64,000 nucleotides of DNA, taken from NCBI RefSeq assembly GCF_037154075.1, contig NZ_JBANRJ010000001.1, positions 3,219,501 to 3,283,500 of the forward strand, given 5' to 3'. The translations under genes were made by a program, and so were the position numbers. The DNA comes from Sphingobium aromaticiconvertens. GTDB taxonomy: Bacteria > Pseudomonadota > Alphaproteobacteria > Sphingomonadales > Sphingomonadaceae. The stretch's first letter is position 1. Every line of letters starts with the position of its first letter. Below are positions 36,064-45,230 of the stretch, piece by piece. A model generated the notes under the pieces. The model was not told where the DNA came from, did not search any database, and was given only the letters and a program-made list of their open reading frames with translations.

Positions 36064-38052
36064 TCAAAGCTCGATGCCGTCGCTGGGGTCGAGTGATGCT
36101 TGCCGCGCCACCATGCGCATCCGCTGACGCATGGCTCGGGCCTTGCCAGCATCGACGTCTGGCTCATCATCGAGGATGTCGAACTCCTGCGATGGGGATG
36201 GCGGTGGCGGAACGATTTCCTCGTGTTCGGGCAGTTCCGGCTCTCGGCGGATACCGGCATTGGCCGGATCGCCATCGACTGCGCCCACACCCGAACCGCT
36301 GGTATTGGCCGCCGGGACGATGCGGCTCGTCCAGTCGTCTGACGGCGACACGGTGATCTTCGTCGGCTGCTTGCGCAGATCTGGCGGCGGCAACACGCGT
36401 TCCTGAAACCGCGCATCGGCATAGTAGCGCGCCTTCGCGACACGGATCGGCGGCACGCCCGCCACCATGACGATCTCATCGGTGGGCGGAAGCTGCATGA
36501 TTTCGCCCGGCGTCAGCAGCGGGCGCGCTGTTTCCTGTCGCGAGACCATGAGGTGCCCGAGCCAGGGCGCAAGGCGATGACCGGCATAGTTGGTGGAATC
36601 GCGCATTTCGGTCGCCGTGCCGAGCGCATCGCTGATCCGCTTGGCAGTGCGCTCATCGTTTGCGGCAAAGGCAACGCGCACATGGCAGTTGTCGAGAATG
36701 GCGTTGTTCTGACCATAGGCGCGCTCGATCTGGTTGAGCGATTGCGCGATCAGGAACGCCTTCAGCCCATAGCCCGCCATGAAGGCCAAAGCCGATTCAA
36801 AGAAATCCAGCCGTCCGAGCGCCGGAAACTCGTCCAGCATCAACAGGAGGCGATGCCGTTTGCCGGCAGTTTCCAGTTCCTCGGTCAGCCGCCGCCCGAC
36901 CTGGTTGAGGATCAGACGGATCAGTGGCTTGGTGCGGTTGATGTCGGATGGCGGTACGACGAGGTAGAGGCTGACAGGTTCGTCGGTCCCGACCAGATCC
37001 GCGATGCGCCAGTCGCAGCGTTCTGTCACGCGGGCCACGACCGGATCTCGGTACAGGCCGAGAAAGGACATGGCGGTCGACAACACACCTGATCGTTCGT
37101 TCTCGCTCTTGTTGAGCAGTTCGCGCGCCGACGAGGCGATAACGGGATGCACCCCGGCTTCGCCCAGATGCGGCGTATCCATCATGGCGCGCAAGGTCGC
37201 CTCTACCGGACGGCGCGGATCGGACAAGAAGCTCGCAACGCCTGCCAGTGTCTTGTCCTTCTCGGCATAAAGGACGTGCAGGATCGCGCCAACCAGCAGC
37301 GAATGGCTGGTTTTTTCCCAGTGGTTGCGCTTGTCGAGACTACCCTCGGGGTCGACCAGGATATCCGCGATGTTCTGCACATCACGGACTTCCCATTCGC
37401 CCTGCCGCACCTCCAGCAGCGGGTTGTAAGCTGCGGAATGGACGTTGGTCGGATCGAAGAGCAGCACCCGCCCGTGACGGGAGCGAAAGCCCGCCGTCAG
37501 CGTCCAGTTCTCACCTTTGATGTCATGGATGATGCAACTTCCCGGCCAGGTCAGTAGCGTCGGCACGACGAGGCCGACACCCTTGCCCGATCGGGTGGGA
37601 GCGAAGCAAAGAACATGCTCAGGTCCGTCATGGCGCAGATACTCTTTGCTGTGACGGCCCAGCACGACGCCATCCGACCCGAGCAGACCGGCGGCATGAA
37701 TTTCCTTATCCTCTGCCCAGCGCGCTGACCCGTAGGTGGCGACGTTGCGCGCTTCCCGCGCCCGAATGATCGACATGAAGAGGGCGGCGGCGATGGCCAT
37801 AACCGCGCCAGACGTGGCGATGATGGCGCCCTCGGTGAAAATGCCGGGCGCATATGCGTCGAAGGAAAACCACCACCAGAAGAAGGCTGGGGGATAATAG
37901 ACTGGCCATCCCGCGACATCGAACCACGGATTGCCGAGCTGGGGCTGGAACCCGAGGCGGAAGGCAACCCATTGCGTCGATGCCCAGACCATCACCAGGA
38001 CGATGGTGAACACGACGATGATCTGGCCCCAGAGTATTCGGCCTCCACGCAT
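36064..38052 (-). CDS. traG: Type IV coupling protein TraG (VirD4-like)
   Basis: A 662-residue inner-membrane ATPase that passes relaxase-bound DNA to the channel. N-terminal membrane helices (about 8-28 and 65-95) precede Walker A in CFAPTRSGKGVGLVVPTLL (about 140-160) and Walker B in LLLMLDEFPALG (about 410). A long acidic, proline-rich tail follows. I chose ATG 38052 because GGAG is six bases upstream; the TTG six codons earlier is weaker. Confidence 0.94.
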   Translation of the reverse strand: MRGGRILWGQIIVVFTIVLVMVWASTQWVAFRLGFQPQLGNPWFDVAGWPVYYPPAFFWWWFSFDAYAPGIFTEGAIIATSGAVMAIAAALFMSIIRAREARNVATYGSARWAEDKEIHAAGLLGSDGVVLGRHSKEYLRHDGPEHVLCFAPTRSGKGVGLVVPTLLTWPGSCIIHDIKGENWTLTAGFRSRHGRVLLFDPTNVHSAAYNPLLEVRQGEWEVRDVQNIADILVDPEGSLDKRNHWEKTSHSLLVGAILHVLYAEKDKTLAGVASFLSDPRRPVEATLRAMMDTPHLGEAGVHPVIASSARELLNKSENERSGVLSTAMSFLGLYRDPVVARVTERCDWRIADLVGTDEPVSLYLVVPPSDINRTKPLIRLILNQVGRRLTEELETAGKRHRLLLMLDEFPALGRLDFFESALAFMAGYGLKAFLIAQSLNQIERAYGQNNAILDNCHVRVAFAANDERTAKRISDALGTATEMRDSTNYAGHRLAPWLGHLMVSRQETARPLLTPGEIMQLPPTDEIVMVAGVPPIRVAKARYYADARFQERVLPPPDLRKQPTKITVSPSDDWTSRIVPAANTSGSGVGAVDGDPANAGIRREPELPEHEEIVPPPPSPSQEFDILDDEPDVDAGKARAMRQRMRMVARQASLDPSDGIEL

Positions 38053-38239
38053 ACAGGCTCCAATCGGCAAGAGAGATGGAGCCGATCAGAGAATAGGCGT
38101 TTACGCGAGTGGCAACAGGAAAGTCCGAGCCGAAGCGGTGTCGGATACGATCGGCGGCAAATCGGATGGGTCAGTTCAAGGGCGGTTTCCTCTCCGGCCA
38201 AGCCAGAACAATTCGCGCAGCCCCAGGACCAGCCAAGGA

Positions 38240-40291
38240 TCAGATCCCCAATCCTCGCTGCCGCCCTAACTGCCAGGATACCGATTGGCCCTGTACGACG
38301 CCCATCACCTCGCGGCCTAACTGACGGTCAATGACGGGCCGCCATGGGACAAGCGTGAACTCATGGCTCTTCTCGATCACGGCGAATTTGCCGCTGGATA
38401 GCTGCGCGGTCCCCGTGAACTTGCCGCTGACATTCTCGCCATCGGCAGCCGCCCGGAACGGCACCCCTTTGCTCTCGGCCATCTCGGCTCCCACCCGCGC
38501 CACCTCCCGGTTCCGTAGATTGGCGAGGAGATTGCGACGATAGAGGATGCGGCCTGCGCGGCTTCGGGTGGCGTCGCCTTGTTCGATGTGATGTTCACGG
38601 CGCTGATCCATCGCCTCGCGCACCTGCTGCCCGAACCCTGCTGGTGTAAGTTCCGAGGCGTCCGGCGTCACCAGCCGCCGATCAAGCCAAGTCGCGCCAT
38701 CGGCACCAATCTGCTTTTCCAGCTCAATGGTCGAGACGACACGGATGTTGGCCAGTCGGTTGCGACCGGCATCATAGGTCGCGGCTCGGCTCTCAAAGTC
38801 CTCGGGGATGCGCCATTGGTCGGCGTCGATCCGCTCGACGATCCCGGCGCGGCGCAGCGCCTCAAGCCGCCGGACATGGGAATCCACATAGCCTTCATAA
38901 TCTCCGCCCGGCACGCGGCCCTCGAACTTCGCCTGTTCGAGATGACGGCTCGGCCTGTAGATGCCGTCCTCTGAGATCGCAGCAATGGTGCGATCGGACG
39001 GACGACCCGCCGTTTCGGCGGGACCGACCTCAATGATACTGCCGATCCGGGCGTCCTCGACGCTGGCCGGGTCGATGCCGGGCACATGATGCGTGCGCCC
39101 GTCGATCCCATCCACCACCAGGGTCAGGTTTTCGGCCATCTCGTCGGTGAGATATTTGTCCACGACGCGGCCTGTGATCGGTGCCGTGGGTGCTGCATCG
39201 TGAAGCTGGAATGTCATCGGGTCACGCTCCAGGCCATCAGCCTTCAGCACCTTGTGCATATTATTGATGATGTCGCCGCGCTCGCCCAGTTCGCGCAGCG
39301 CCGGTTCCATCTTCGCACCGAGTTCCCAGACGCCGGGTGCGTGTTCGGTGGCGAGCCCCATCTTCTCCAGCCTGGCGAGGCGGCGCAGGCGTAAGGTCCG
39401 GTTGAACTGACGGCGGGGATCTTGGGGTTCGTGGCGGAGGTCGAGCAAGCGGTCATCTGCCTCCACCGTCATCGCCCGGTCGATGTGGGTGAAACGGTCC
39501 TGGTCGATCTCCGCCGATAGTTTACGGCTCTGCTCGATCTCGGTGACAGGGCCAAGCTCCAGCGTGGTCAGCTCGCTCGCCCGCTCGCGGATACCATTGG
39601 CGAGATAGTCGCCATTGATGACGAGATCGGCGCCCTTGTCGTCACGACCGTTGACGATGACATGCACATGGGGTTGGCCGGTGTTGTAATGATTGACGGC
39701 CACCCAATCGAGCGTGGTGCCAAGATCAGCCTCGATACGGTTCATCAGATCGCGGGTGTGTTCAGTCAGATCGGCGAGATCCACGCCATCCTCGGGCGAG
39801 ACGATGAACCGGAATTGGTGCCGATTATCCTTGCCGCGTTCAAGGAAAGCATCGCCATCGGCGCGATCGTCGGTGGCGGAATAGAGCTGACCGCGCTCAC
39901 CATCACGCGATGTCCCATCCCGCTGGATATAGCGCAGATGGGCCGCGGCTTTGCCGTTCTTTCCGGCCTGCTGGACATAGCGGGTTTTGACGACGACGCG
40001 GCGCACTCCCGCCGTGCTGTGTCGCCAGCCACCCGTCAGGCTGCGGGCGCGAACAAAGGACGCGCCGCGCCCCCGCTTGATGCCAGGCCCACCGGCACCG
40101 GATGACGCCTTCCCACTCTTTCCGGCCTTGCCGGAGCCAGAGCGGGGTGAATACCGGGAATGCACATTGCCCTGCTGGCGGGCGAGCTTCTTCGCCCGCG
40201 TCAGAAAGCTCTTCGCCTTGCCCGCCTTGGGCGTGTCGGATCGAATGCGGCCGGGCTTCGGGCGAAAGCGGTTCTCGTCGTCGGCGCTCAT
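38240..40291 (-). CDS. Relaxase, VirD2/TraI-like with DUF3363
   Basis: A 683-residue relaxase that nicks oriT and leads the strand into the recipient. A basic N-terminal 90 residues (many Lys/Arg, SGKAGKSGKASSGAGG) precede the relaxase domain with YVQQAGKNGKAAAHLRYIQR (about 106-125) and the metal triad NHYNTGQPHVHVIVNG (about 200-215). The C-terminal half fits DUF3363. This architecture is usual for MOBP-type relaxases of alphaproteobacterial plasmids and ICEs. Confidence 0.92.
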   Translation of the reverse strand: MSADDENRFRPKPGRIRSDTPKAGKAKSFLTRAKKLARQQGNVHSRYSPRSGSGKAGKSGKASSGAGGPGIKRGRGASFVRARSLTGGWRHSTAGVRRVVVKTRYVQQAGKNGKAAAHLRYIQRDGTSRDGERGQLYSATDDRADGDAFLERGKDNRHQFRFIVSPEDGVDLADLTEHTRDLMNRIEADLGTTLDWVAVNHYNTGQPHVHVIVNGRDDKGADLVINGDYLANGIRERASELTTLELGPVTEIEQSRKLSAEIDQDRFTHIDRAMTVEADDRLLDLRHEPQDPRRQFNRTLRLRRLARLEKMGLATEHAPGVWELGAKMEPALRELGERGDIINNMHKVLKADGLERDPMTFQLHDAAPTAPITGRVVDKYLTDEMAENLTLVVDGIDGRTHHVPGIDPASVEDARIGSIIEVGPAETAGRPSDRTIAAISEDGIYRPSRHLEQAKFEGRVPGGDYEGYVDSHVRRLEALRRAGIVERIDADQWRIPEDFESRAATYDAGRNRLANIRVVSTIELEKQIGADGATWLDRRLVTPDASELTPAGFGQQVREAMDQRREHHIEQGDATRSRAGRILYRRNLLANLRNREVARVGAEMAESKGVPFRAAADGENVSGKFTGTAQLSSGKFAVIEKSHEFTLVPWRPVIDRQLGREVMGVVQGQSVSWQLGRQRGLGI

Positions 40292-40604
40292 CGGCGCAGC
40301 CTCGGCAAAACTAGCCGGAAACCGGTCATTTCACCGCCGTAGTGCCGGTCAAAACCCAGCAAAGCCAAGGGATTGCGAACAGTCGCGGCACGCGATGCCC
40401 AAAACCGTGGTGCCGCCTGCGGCCCCGCTAACCAGTGTGCAGACAACAAGAATTTTCTGAACTGGCGCGATGGAGTGCCATGTTCTTTTATCTTGCCCTC
40501 CGCTCTTCCTTCCCTTTTTGCCCTTCCTACCGGGGATGCTGCCAGGCGCAAACCTGCCTGACCGCACACCGGAACAGGACCGAAAGAGCGCGGGGACGCC
40601 ATGC
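40292..40604. other. Gene-free spacer upstream of the relaxase, possible oriT region
   Basis: There are 313 bases between the relaxase start and the lytic transglycosylase stop, with no gene I can support. Near the relaxase are two direct copies of CCGGTCA (40322-40328 and 40345-40351, 23 bases apart) and a CCGG-AAA-CCGG repeat. Relaxase genes often adjoin their oriT, but I could not find a convincing nick-site consensus. Confidence 0.3.
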
Positions 40605-41315
40605 TCATGGCGCATCCCCATCGCTCGCGCGGGCCACGAAAATGTTGCCACCCTGCGGCACAGCATCAACAGGATCGCGCACCGGAGCGGTCGCGCGAAC
40701 CTCGCTGGTCGGAGGGGTGGTCGCAGTCGCATTACCACCGGCCTGTGCGACGAAGAGCGGAGCATCGCGCCAGTCCGGTGGTGGGGGCCGCACAGTCGTC
40801 GGCGCATCGGGCGCAGCCGCGCCGCCGAAAAGCGGCGCGAGCGTGGCGATATAGGTACGCGTCTCGGCGGGCAGGACTCGGCCTGTCGTGAGATGCTCGT
40901 CATAGCGACCGGGACCGGCATTGTAGGCGGCGAGCATCGCCGCCACATTGCCGTAGCGGTCCCACATCTCGCGCAGGTAAGCTGTACCGGCAAGGATGTT
41001 GTCGCGGGGATCATAAGGATCGCGGCCGAGACCATGGCGGATGTGCAAGCCCGCCCACGTGCCGGGCATCACCTGCATCAATCCCATCGCGCCCGCCGAT
41101 GAGACGGCGCGCACATCGCCCGCGCTTTCTATGCGCAGGACAGCGCGAATCCAGTGCTCTGGAATGCCGTAGCGCTGTGACGCCTCGGCAATGAACGCGG
41201 CATACCGATGCGCAGAAATAGGCGCAGGTTGCGGCGTCACCTGAGCAATGGCCTGCGTCACGCCGCTGCCAAGCGACAGCAAGGCCGTGAAGAGAATAAG
41301 GGCATGGGATCGCAT
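40605..41315 (-). CDS. Lytic transglycosylase of the conjugation system (VirB1-like)
   Basis: A 236-residue periplasmic enzyme that opens peptidoglycan for the transfer channel. A signal peptide (ILFTALLSLGSGVTQAIAQ) is followed by an SLT domain (about 40-150) with the catalytic Glu in LRIESAGDVRAVSSAGAMGL, then MQVMPGTW and AAYNAGPGRYDEH. A proline/alanine-rich tail closes the protein. ATG 41315 is chosen because it gives the signal peptide; the longer frame to 41660 overlaps the DUF736 gene. Confidence 0.9.
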   Translation of the reverse strand: MRSHALILFTALLSLGSGVTQAIAQVTPQPAPISAHRYAAFIAEASQRYGIPEHWIRAVLRIESAGDVRAVSSAGAMGLMQVMPGTWAGLHIRHGLGRDPYDPRDNILAGTAYLREMWDRYGNVAAMLAAYNAGPGRYDEHLTTGRVLPAETRTYIATLAPLFGGAAAPDAPTTVRPPPPDWRDAPLFVAQAGGNATATTPPTSEVRATAPVRDPVDAVPQGGNIFVARASDGDAP

Positions 41316-41319
41316 GATC

Positions 41320-41655
41320 TCAGTCCCGATCTTCGCGCAGTCGCGGACGGGTCCAGTGCAGCGACCAGGACGTGCCCGCATCGTCGTCACGAAACAGGTT
41401 GGCGCGGATCGGCTGCGACAAGGCGGGATCGTCGAGCAGCACCGAAAAATATTCGCCGGCCTTCTCGCCGGTGCGTGTCCAGGCCGCGCCAACCTCCGGA
41501 CCATCGGCATCACTGTGATGAACGCGATAGGCTGGAGCGTTTTCGGCATCCGAATGTTCCGCAGGAACAATGGTAAGTTCCAGAGAGAGCGTGAGGGTAT
41601 GAACGCGCCCGGTAAAGCCAGTTTCATCGCGCGTGAACTGTCCGATCTGTGGCAT
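41320..41655 (-). CDS. DUF736 protein, first copy
   Basis: A 111-residue conserved element protein beginning MPQIGQFTRDETGFTGRV. The start at 41655 has GGAGAC upstream. DUF736 proteins occur next to transfer genes in many alphaproteobacterial plasmids and ICEs; their role is unknown. It lies four bases before the transglycosylase gene. A second, more typical copy is at 48678-49004; the two share the GxFTG, VGAAW/IGAAW and DDP patterns. Confidence 0.85.
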   Translation of the reverse strand: MPQIGQFTRDETGFTGRVHTLTLSLELTIVPAEHSDAENAPAYRVHHSDADGPEVGAAWTRTGEKAGEYFSVLLDDPALSQPIRANLFRDDDAGTSWSLHWTRPRLREDRD

Positions 41656-41690
41656 GACAAGTCTCCTGTGGTTGATGTTTAGGGGTGGGT

Positions 41691-42236
41691 TCAGTGCGTG
41701 GCCGGGCGCCATTGGTAGCGGCCATCGCCTTCCCCATCGGTCCAGAGCGGCAGCGCCCGGCCAATGATGGAACTGGCGGGAACGGGTCCGAAGTAACGGC
41801 CATCCAGGCTGTCACGGACCTCCCAATTCATGAGGAAGAGTTCGCCGTCGCGGATGATGCGACAGCCCTGCCAGACCGGCAGATCGCGGCCCATACGGTC
41901 GCGCTCCAGCGCGTCGCCCATTTCCACGTTATCGACGGTGATGGTCGCGCCTCTGCGACAGACGCGTTGTCCCGGCAGACCGAGAACGCGCTTCAGGAGC
42001 GGCACACCGCGACCGATATAGCCGCGCTTGACCATGAACTGCTCCAGCGCTTCCGGCGGCATGAGGGCGACCAGCTCGGGCACGTCGAGCGCGTCGGCGG
42101 TCCCGACGGTGTAGAAGCCGATGGGCGCACTGGCGGTGGCGTTCCAGATTAACCGGGTCGGCAGATCGGTGACAGCCGTGGCGACAAGAGTGCCGACCGC
42201 CAGCGTCGCCACAGCAAGGATATGGCGACGGCTCAT
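41691..42236 (-). CDS. traF: S26-family peptidase, TraF-like pilin maturation protease
   Basis: A 181-residue membrane-anchored serine peptidase. One N-terminal helix (about 8-28) precedes the catalytic Ser in ASAPIGFYTV (S-x-P-x-G) and the catalytic Lys in PLLKRVLGLPGQRV. In RP4, TraF processes the TrbC pilin. The start overlaps the DUF2840 stop by ATGA, so nine in-frame codons upstream are not used. Confidence 0.9.
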   Translation of the reverse strand: MSRRHILAVATLAVGTLVATAVTDLPTRLIWNATASAPIGFYTVGTADALDVPELVALMPPEALEQFMVKRGYIGRGVPLLKRVLGLPGQRVCRRGATITVDNVEMGDALERDRMGRDLPVWQGCRIIRDGELFLMNWEVRDSLDGRYFGPVPASSIIGRALPLWTDGEGDGRYQWRPATH

Positions 42237-42751
42237 GGCGCGATCCTCCGGCGGCCAATCCACGCCGCATGGCGCTCCGGGGTGTAGGGGTTTGGCTCTT
42301 GACCCGCGCTCAGGCGGTTATGGACGTGCCGCCAGTAATCCGGCGATGCGTCAGCGGGATCGACGCTGAGTGCCTCCACGGTGTCGATCACGGCCAGCGC
42401 TCGCTGTACCTTTGGCCAGCCATCGATCCGCAACAGGATCTCGCCGCCGGGACGAACGAAAGGCACCGTCTGGAATGGTTCGCCGCGTCCGATGGCGCGC
42501 AGGATGTAGAGACGCGTAACGATGGTGCCGTAGTCGTTGGAAGCCCAGCGGACAAAGGCGAAGACGCTTTCGGGTGCGAAGCCGACGATGCTGCGGCGAC
42601 GGTCGATGATCTGCTCAAAGCTCTTACGGCCGAAACGTATCCAGTGCTCGACTTTCTGCTTCTGGAAGGTCAGGTCGATCAATGTGGTGAAGGGCGCTGG
42701 CCCGTCCGGGTGCGGACGGCCATGTGCAGGACGCGCTGCCATACCGGTCAT
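42233..42751 (-). CDS. DUF2840 protein
   Basis: A 172-residue conserved protein found between parA and traF in Tn4371-like elements. A core IDLTFQKQKVEHWIRFGR and FAFVRWASNDYGT is recognisable to me as DUF2840, from memory. Function unknown. Its ATG overlaps the preceding gene's stop by ATGA, and its own stop overlaps traF the same way. Confidence 0.8.
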   Translation of the reverse strand: MTGMAARPAHGRPHPDGPAPFTTLIDLTFQKQKVEHWIRFGRKSFEQIIDRRRSIVGFAPESVFAFVRWASNDYGTIVTRLYILRAIGRGEPFQTVPFVRPGGEILLRIDGWPKVQRALAVIDTVEALSVDPADASPDYWRHVHNRLSAGQEPNPYTPERHAAWIGRRRIAP

Positions 42752-43002
42752 GGCTGATCTCCTTCGGTGGGTGGAAACTCGCCGTCGAGCAATTCGCGCA
42801 TCATTGCGGCGACGGTAATGCCACGGCGGAAGGCGGCGACCTTGATGCGCCCGCGCAGCTCGGGGGTGATGTCGATAGTCAGGCGCGCGGTGAATGCCTC
42901 GCCTGCGCCTTTGCCGGTTGGCGGCGCATCCGCTGCCTTGATCCAGCTATCGGGATCGCCTGGACGCGATGCGAAACGGACCTTGGCAGGAGGACGTGTC
43001 AT
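42748..43002 (-). CDS. Small ribbon-helix-helix partner of ParA
   Basis: An 84-residue protein. The C-terminal half (FTARLTIDITPELRGRIKVAAFRRGITVAAMMRELLDGEF) fits a ribbon-helix-helix DNA-binding fold, as in ParG-like or ParB-substitute proteins. It overlaps both parA and the DUF2840 gene by ATGA. The position directly after parA suggests it is the centromere-binding half of the partition system (inference). Confidence 0.7.
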   Translation of the reverse strand: MTRPPAKVRFASRPGDPDSWIKAADAPPTGKGAGEAFTARLTIDITPELRGRIKVAAFRRGITVAAMMRELLDGEFPPTEGDQP

Positions 43003-43652
43003 GCCCGTGCCCTTCCGATCCCGAGGCCGTCGATCTCGGCCGCAAGCGTCGCAATCTCGCGCATGGCGCGTTCCCCGCTGTCGGTCTCGGAAACGAGCCG
43101 TCCGGTTTGCGCGCTCTCAGCGAAAGCCACGCGCTGGCCGATGGTAGTGACGAGTAAGGGGGGATCGTGATCGGCCAGGGCCTCGGCTGTCAGCCTGGCG
43201 ATGACGGTGCGCGCGCCGCAGCGGTTGAGGACGAAGCGTGCGGCCAGCTCGGGCCGATAGATCCGCGCCTCGCTTACCAGCGCCAACATCTCTGCCGAAG
43301 CCCAGCCGTCGAAGGGCGATGGTTGGACCGGGATCAGCACCAGGTCGGCGGCGAGCAGCGCCGAGCGCATGAGACCGGCGACGCGGGGTGGCCCGTCGAT
43401 GACGATGTGATCCGCATCACGCGCCAACTCCGGCGCTTCGCGATGCAATGTGTCGCGGGCCAGGCCGATAACGCTGAACAGCCTCGGTAGCCCTTCATGG
43501 CTGCGCCGCTGCGACCAGTCGAGCGCGGAGCCTTGCGGATCGGCGTCGATCAGGATGACGCGCTGCCCCTTCGCGGCCCAAGCTCCTGCGAGATGCAGCG
43601 CCAGCGTGGTTTTGCCCACGCCGCCCTTCTGATTGAGGAGCGCGACGATCAT
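42999..43652 (-). CDS. parA: ParA-type partition ATPase
   Basis: A 217-residue deviant-Walker ATPase: NQKGGVGKTTLALHLA (about 7-22), DADPQGSALDW (about 36-46) and VIDGPPRVAGLMRSALLAADLVLIPV (motif around 88-110). It segregates plasmid-like DNA and here points to a replicating stage of the element. Its ATG overlaps the repA stop, so replication and partition are coupled. Confidence 0.92.
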   Translation of the reverse strand: MIVALLNQKGGVGKTTLALHLAGAWAAKGQRVILIDADPQGSALDWSQRRSHEGLPRLFSVIGLARDTLHREAPELARDADHIVIDGPPRVAGLMRSALLAADLVLIPVQPSPFDGWASAEMLALVSEARIYRPELAARFVLNRCGARTVIARLTAEALADHDPPLLVTTIGQRVAFAESAQTGRLVSETDSGERAMREIATLAAEIDGLGIGRARA

Positions 43653-44794
43653 CTCCGCCCTCCCGACTTGCCAAGAGGAAGTTCGGGCGTGTTTTTTGGC
43701 GCGAGTGATCCTTGCTCTGCGGGTCTCAGCTTGCCTTTGTGCGCGCCCGCTCTGAGGTCAGCGCCAGCCTTCGCGATGAGCTTTTCCACATCGCGCCGTC
43801 GCTCTTCAAAGTTAGATTCTGTGTTAGACTCTAAGTTAAGGGCGCGATTTTCGCTTTTTTTACCGTAGGATAAGCGCTGTTTCGGTTCCCGATAGCACGA
43901 GCCACCGGTTCCTGATGGCACGATAGTACCGGTTCCCGATAGCACGAGACTATCCACAGGTTTTCCACAGGCGGGAACAGGCTCAAATGCGAGCAGCATT
44001 CGGCCTCCGGTTTCGACCTCGGCGAACAGGGTGTAACCGGGCAGCGGCTGACGGCGGATAATGTCGCGTAGCTCGAACGCGAAGCGCTTGAACGGCGAGA
44101 GACTTCCCGACTTCTGGTGCAGGTGGCGAAAATCGAACCGCCAGCCGTTTTTCTGTCGTCCGCCATGCTTGCGCACGAGACGATAAAGCCAGCGGTCGAG
44201 CCCGCCGGTCAGGTCGAAATAAGCCCGGTCGATGGTCAGGATCAGCGCTTCGTCCAGGACGGCGCTGTAGAACCAGTCGGGAACAATCATCTCGATGCCG
44301 TCAGGACGGCCGTTGGCATCGGTCCGTTCACGCCATTCATTGATCCAGGAAAAGCGATGCCGCCGTCTGTTGGCGGGCTGGCGGATCGAGGTTGCGACTG
44401 TGGTCGATTGCAGCCGGTCGAGCGCTGCCTTCAGCCGCTGATAGTCCCGCTGCGAGGTTCCGCGCCCCGTGAAGGTGAGGATCTCATAGGGCGTTGCTGC
44501 CATCAGGCGCGAAGTGCGCAGGCCTGCATCGCGCGCCTCGACAATCTGGCTGGCGGCCCAGATCAGAATATCGGCGTCCCAGATCGTCGCCATGCCGTGG
44601 TCGGGAACAGCTTCGACGCGGATCGAAACGTCGCCCGCGGCAAAATCAATCGGGCGGATGCGGTGTGATTTGGAAAGGGAGAAGAAGGGGTAAGCCATGA
44701 GATCCTGTGCGTCTCGTGGTGCGAATTCGCCGGGAAGCGCCCGAAACAGATCGAGTTGTCCGCGTTCCGAGCCGGATCGGTGCTGGGGTGCCAT
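43649..44794 (-). CDS. repA: Plasmid-type replication initiator RepA
   Basis: A 381-residue initiator of the RepA type seen on Tn4371-like ICEs and some alphaproteobacterial plasmids. The N-terminal two thirds (about 30-270: FFSLSKSHRIRPIDF, YEILTFTGRGTSQRDYQRLKAAL, DRWLYRLVRKHGG) are the conserved winged-helix region. The C-terminal segment (about 270-340) contains a short repeated peptide (SGTGTIVPSGTGGS) that results from DNA repeats resembling iterons. I kept ATG 44794; ATG 44698 is a shorter option. It lies 18 bases after the AlpA-like gene. Confidence 0.88.
   Translation of the reverse strand: MAPQHRSGSERGQLDLFRALPGEFAPRDAQDLMAYPFFSLSKSHRIRPIDFAAGDVSIRVEAVPDHGMATIWDADILIWAASQIVEARDAGLRTSRLMAATPYEILTFTGRGTSQRDYQRLKAALDRLQSTTVATSIRQPANRRRHRFSWINEWRERTDANGRPDGIEMIVPDWFYSAVLDEALILTIDRAYFDLTGGLDRWLYRLVRKHGGRQKNGWRFDFRHLHQKSGSLSPFKRFAFELRDIIRRQPLPGYTLFAEVETGGRMLLAFEPVPACGKPVDSLVLSGTGTIVPSGTGGSCYREPKQRLSYGKKSENRALNLESNTESNFEERRRDVEKLIAKAGADLRAGAHKGKLRPAEQGSLAPKNTPELPLGKSGGRR
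43806..43969. other. oriV: Candidate replication origin embedded in repA
   Basis: Reading along the plus strand: an A/T-rich stretch with two GTTAGAyTCT repeats (43811-43832) and a T run near 43855-43861; three near-identical 17-base repeats starting at 43884, 43907 and 43931 (GGTTCCCGATAGCACGA, with two changes in the middle copy), spaced 23 and 24 bases; then two DnaA-box-like sequences, CTATCCACA (43950-43958) and TTTTCCACA (43961-43969), each one base from TTATCCACA. All of this lies in the coding region. Confidence 0.65.
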
Positions 44795-44812
44795 GAGGGA
44801 CTACAGCTGCGT

Positions 44813-45094
44813 TCAGCGCGTAACGCGTTTGGGCGAGGTGAACGGTGTCACCGGCAGAGGTTTCGCCGGAAGAACCTGTCCACGCGGATCGGACGTGGAG
44901 GTAACGGATCCCCGCGCGACCCAGGCCGCCAGATCCTCGACCGAATAGACGACGCGGCCACCGAGCTTGTGATAGGCAGGCCCCGTTCCGTAGGTCCTGT
45001 GTTTTTCCAGCGTGCGGGCGGACAGGCTGAGGAAGTCAGCGGCTTCCTTGGTGCGCAGATAGCGTGGCGGCAAGGCGGCGAGATCGGGTCGCAT
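44813..45094 (-). CDS. AlpA-like helix-turn-helix regulator
   Basis: A 93-residue MerR-like/excisionase-fold protein. PRYLRTKEAADFLSLSARTLEKHRTYGTGPAYHKLGG (about 10-45) is the HTH_17 motif, and VVYSVEDLAAWVARG follows as usual. It precedes repA in the same direction and may control replication or excision. Function by family only. Confidence 0.85.
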   Translation of the reverse strand: MRPDLAALPPRYLRTKEAADFLSLSARTLEKHRTYGTGPAYHKLGGRVVYSVEDLAAWVARGSVTSTSDPRGQVLPAKPLPVTPFTSPKRVTR

Positions 45095-45230
45095 AGGGCG
45101 GGCCTCCGTGGTTGTGCAGGATGCAGCTGACGATCAGCGGCGTGTCATGCGCACGGTGGCGAAGGAGCGTCGGCATAGGGGATGAGGAAGATCGACGGGG
45201 TGAAATCCTCACCCCAGCCTAACGGCGGCG

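Noticed and set aside
40292..40604. Firm oriT call
   Set aside because: Short direct repeats are present but no convincing relaxase nick consensus was found, so it is listed only as a possible region.
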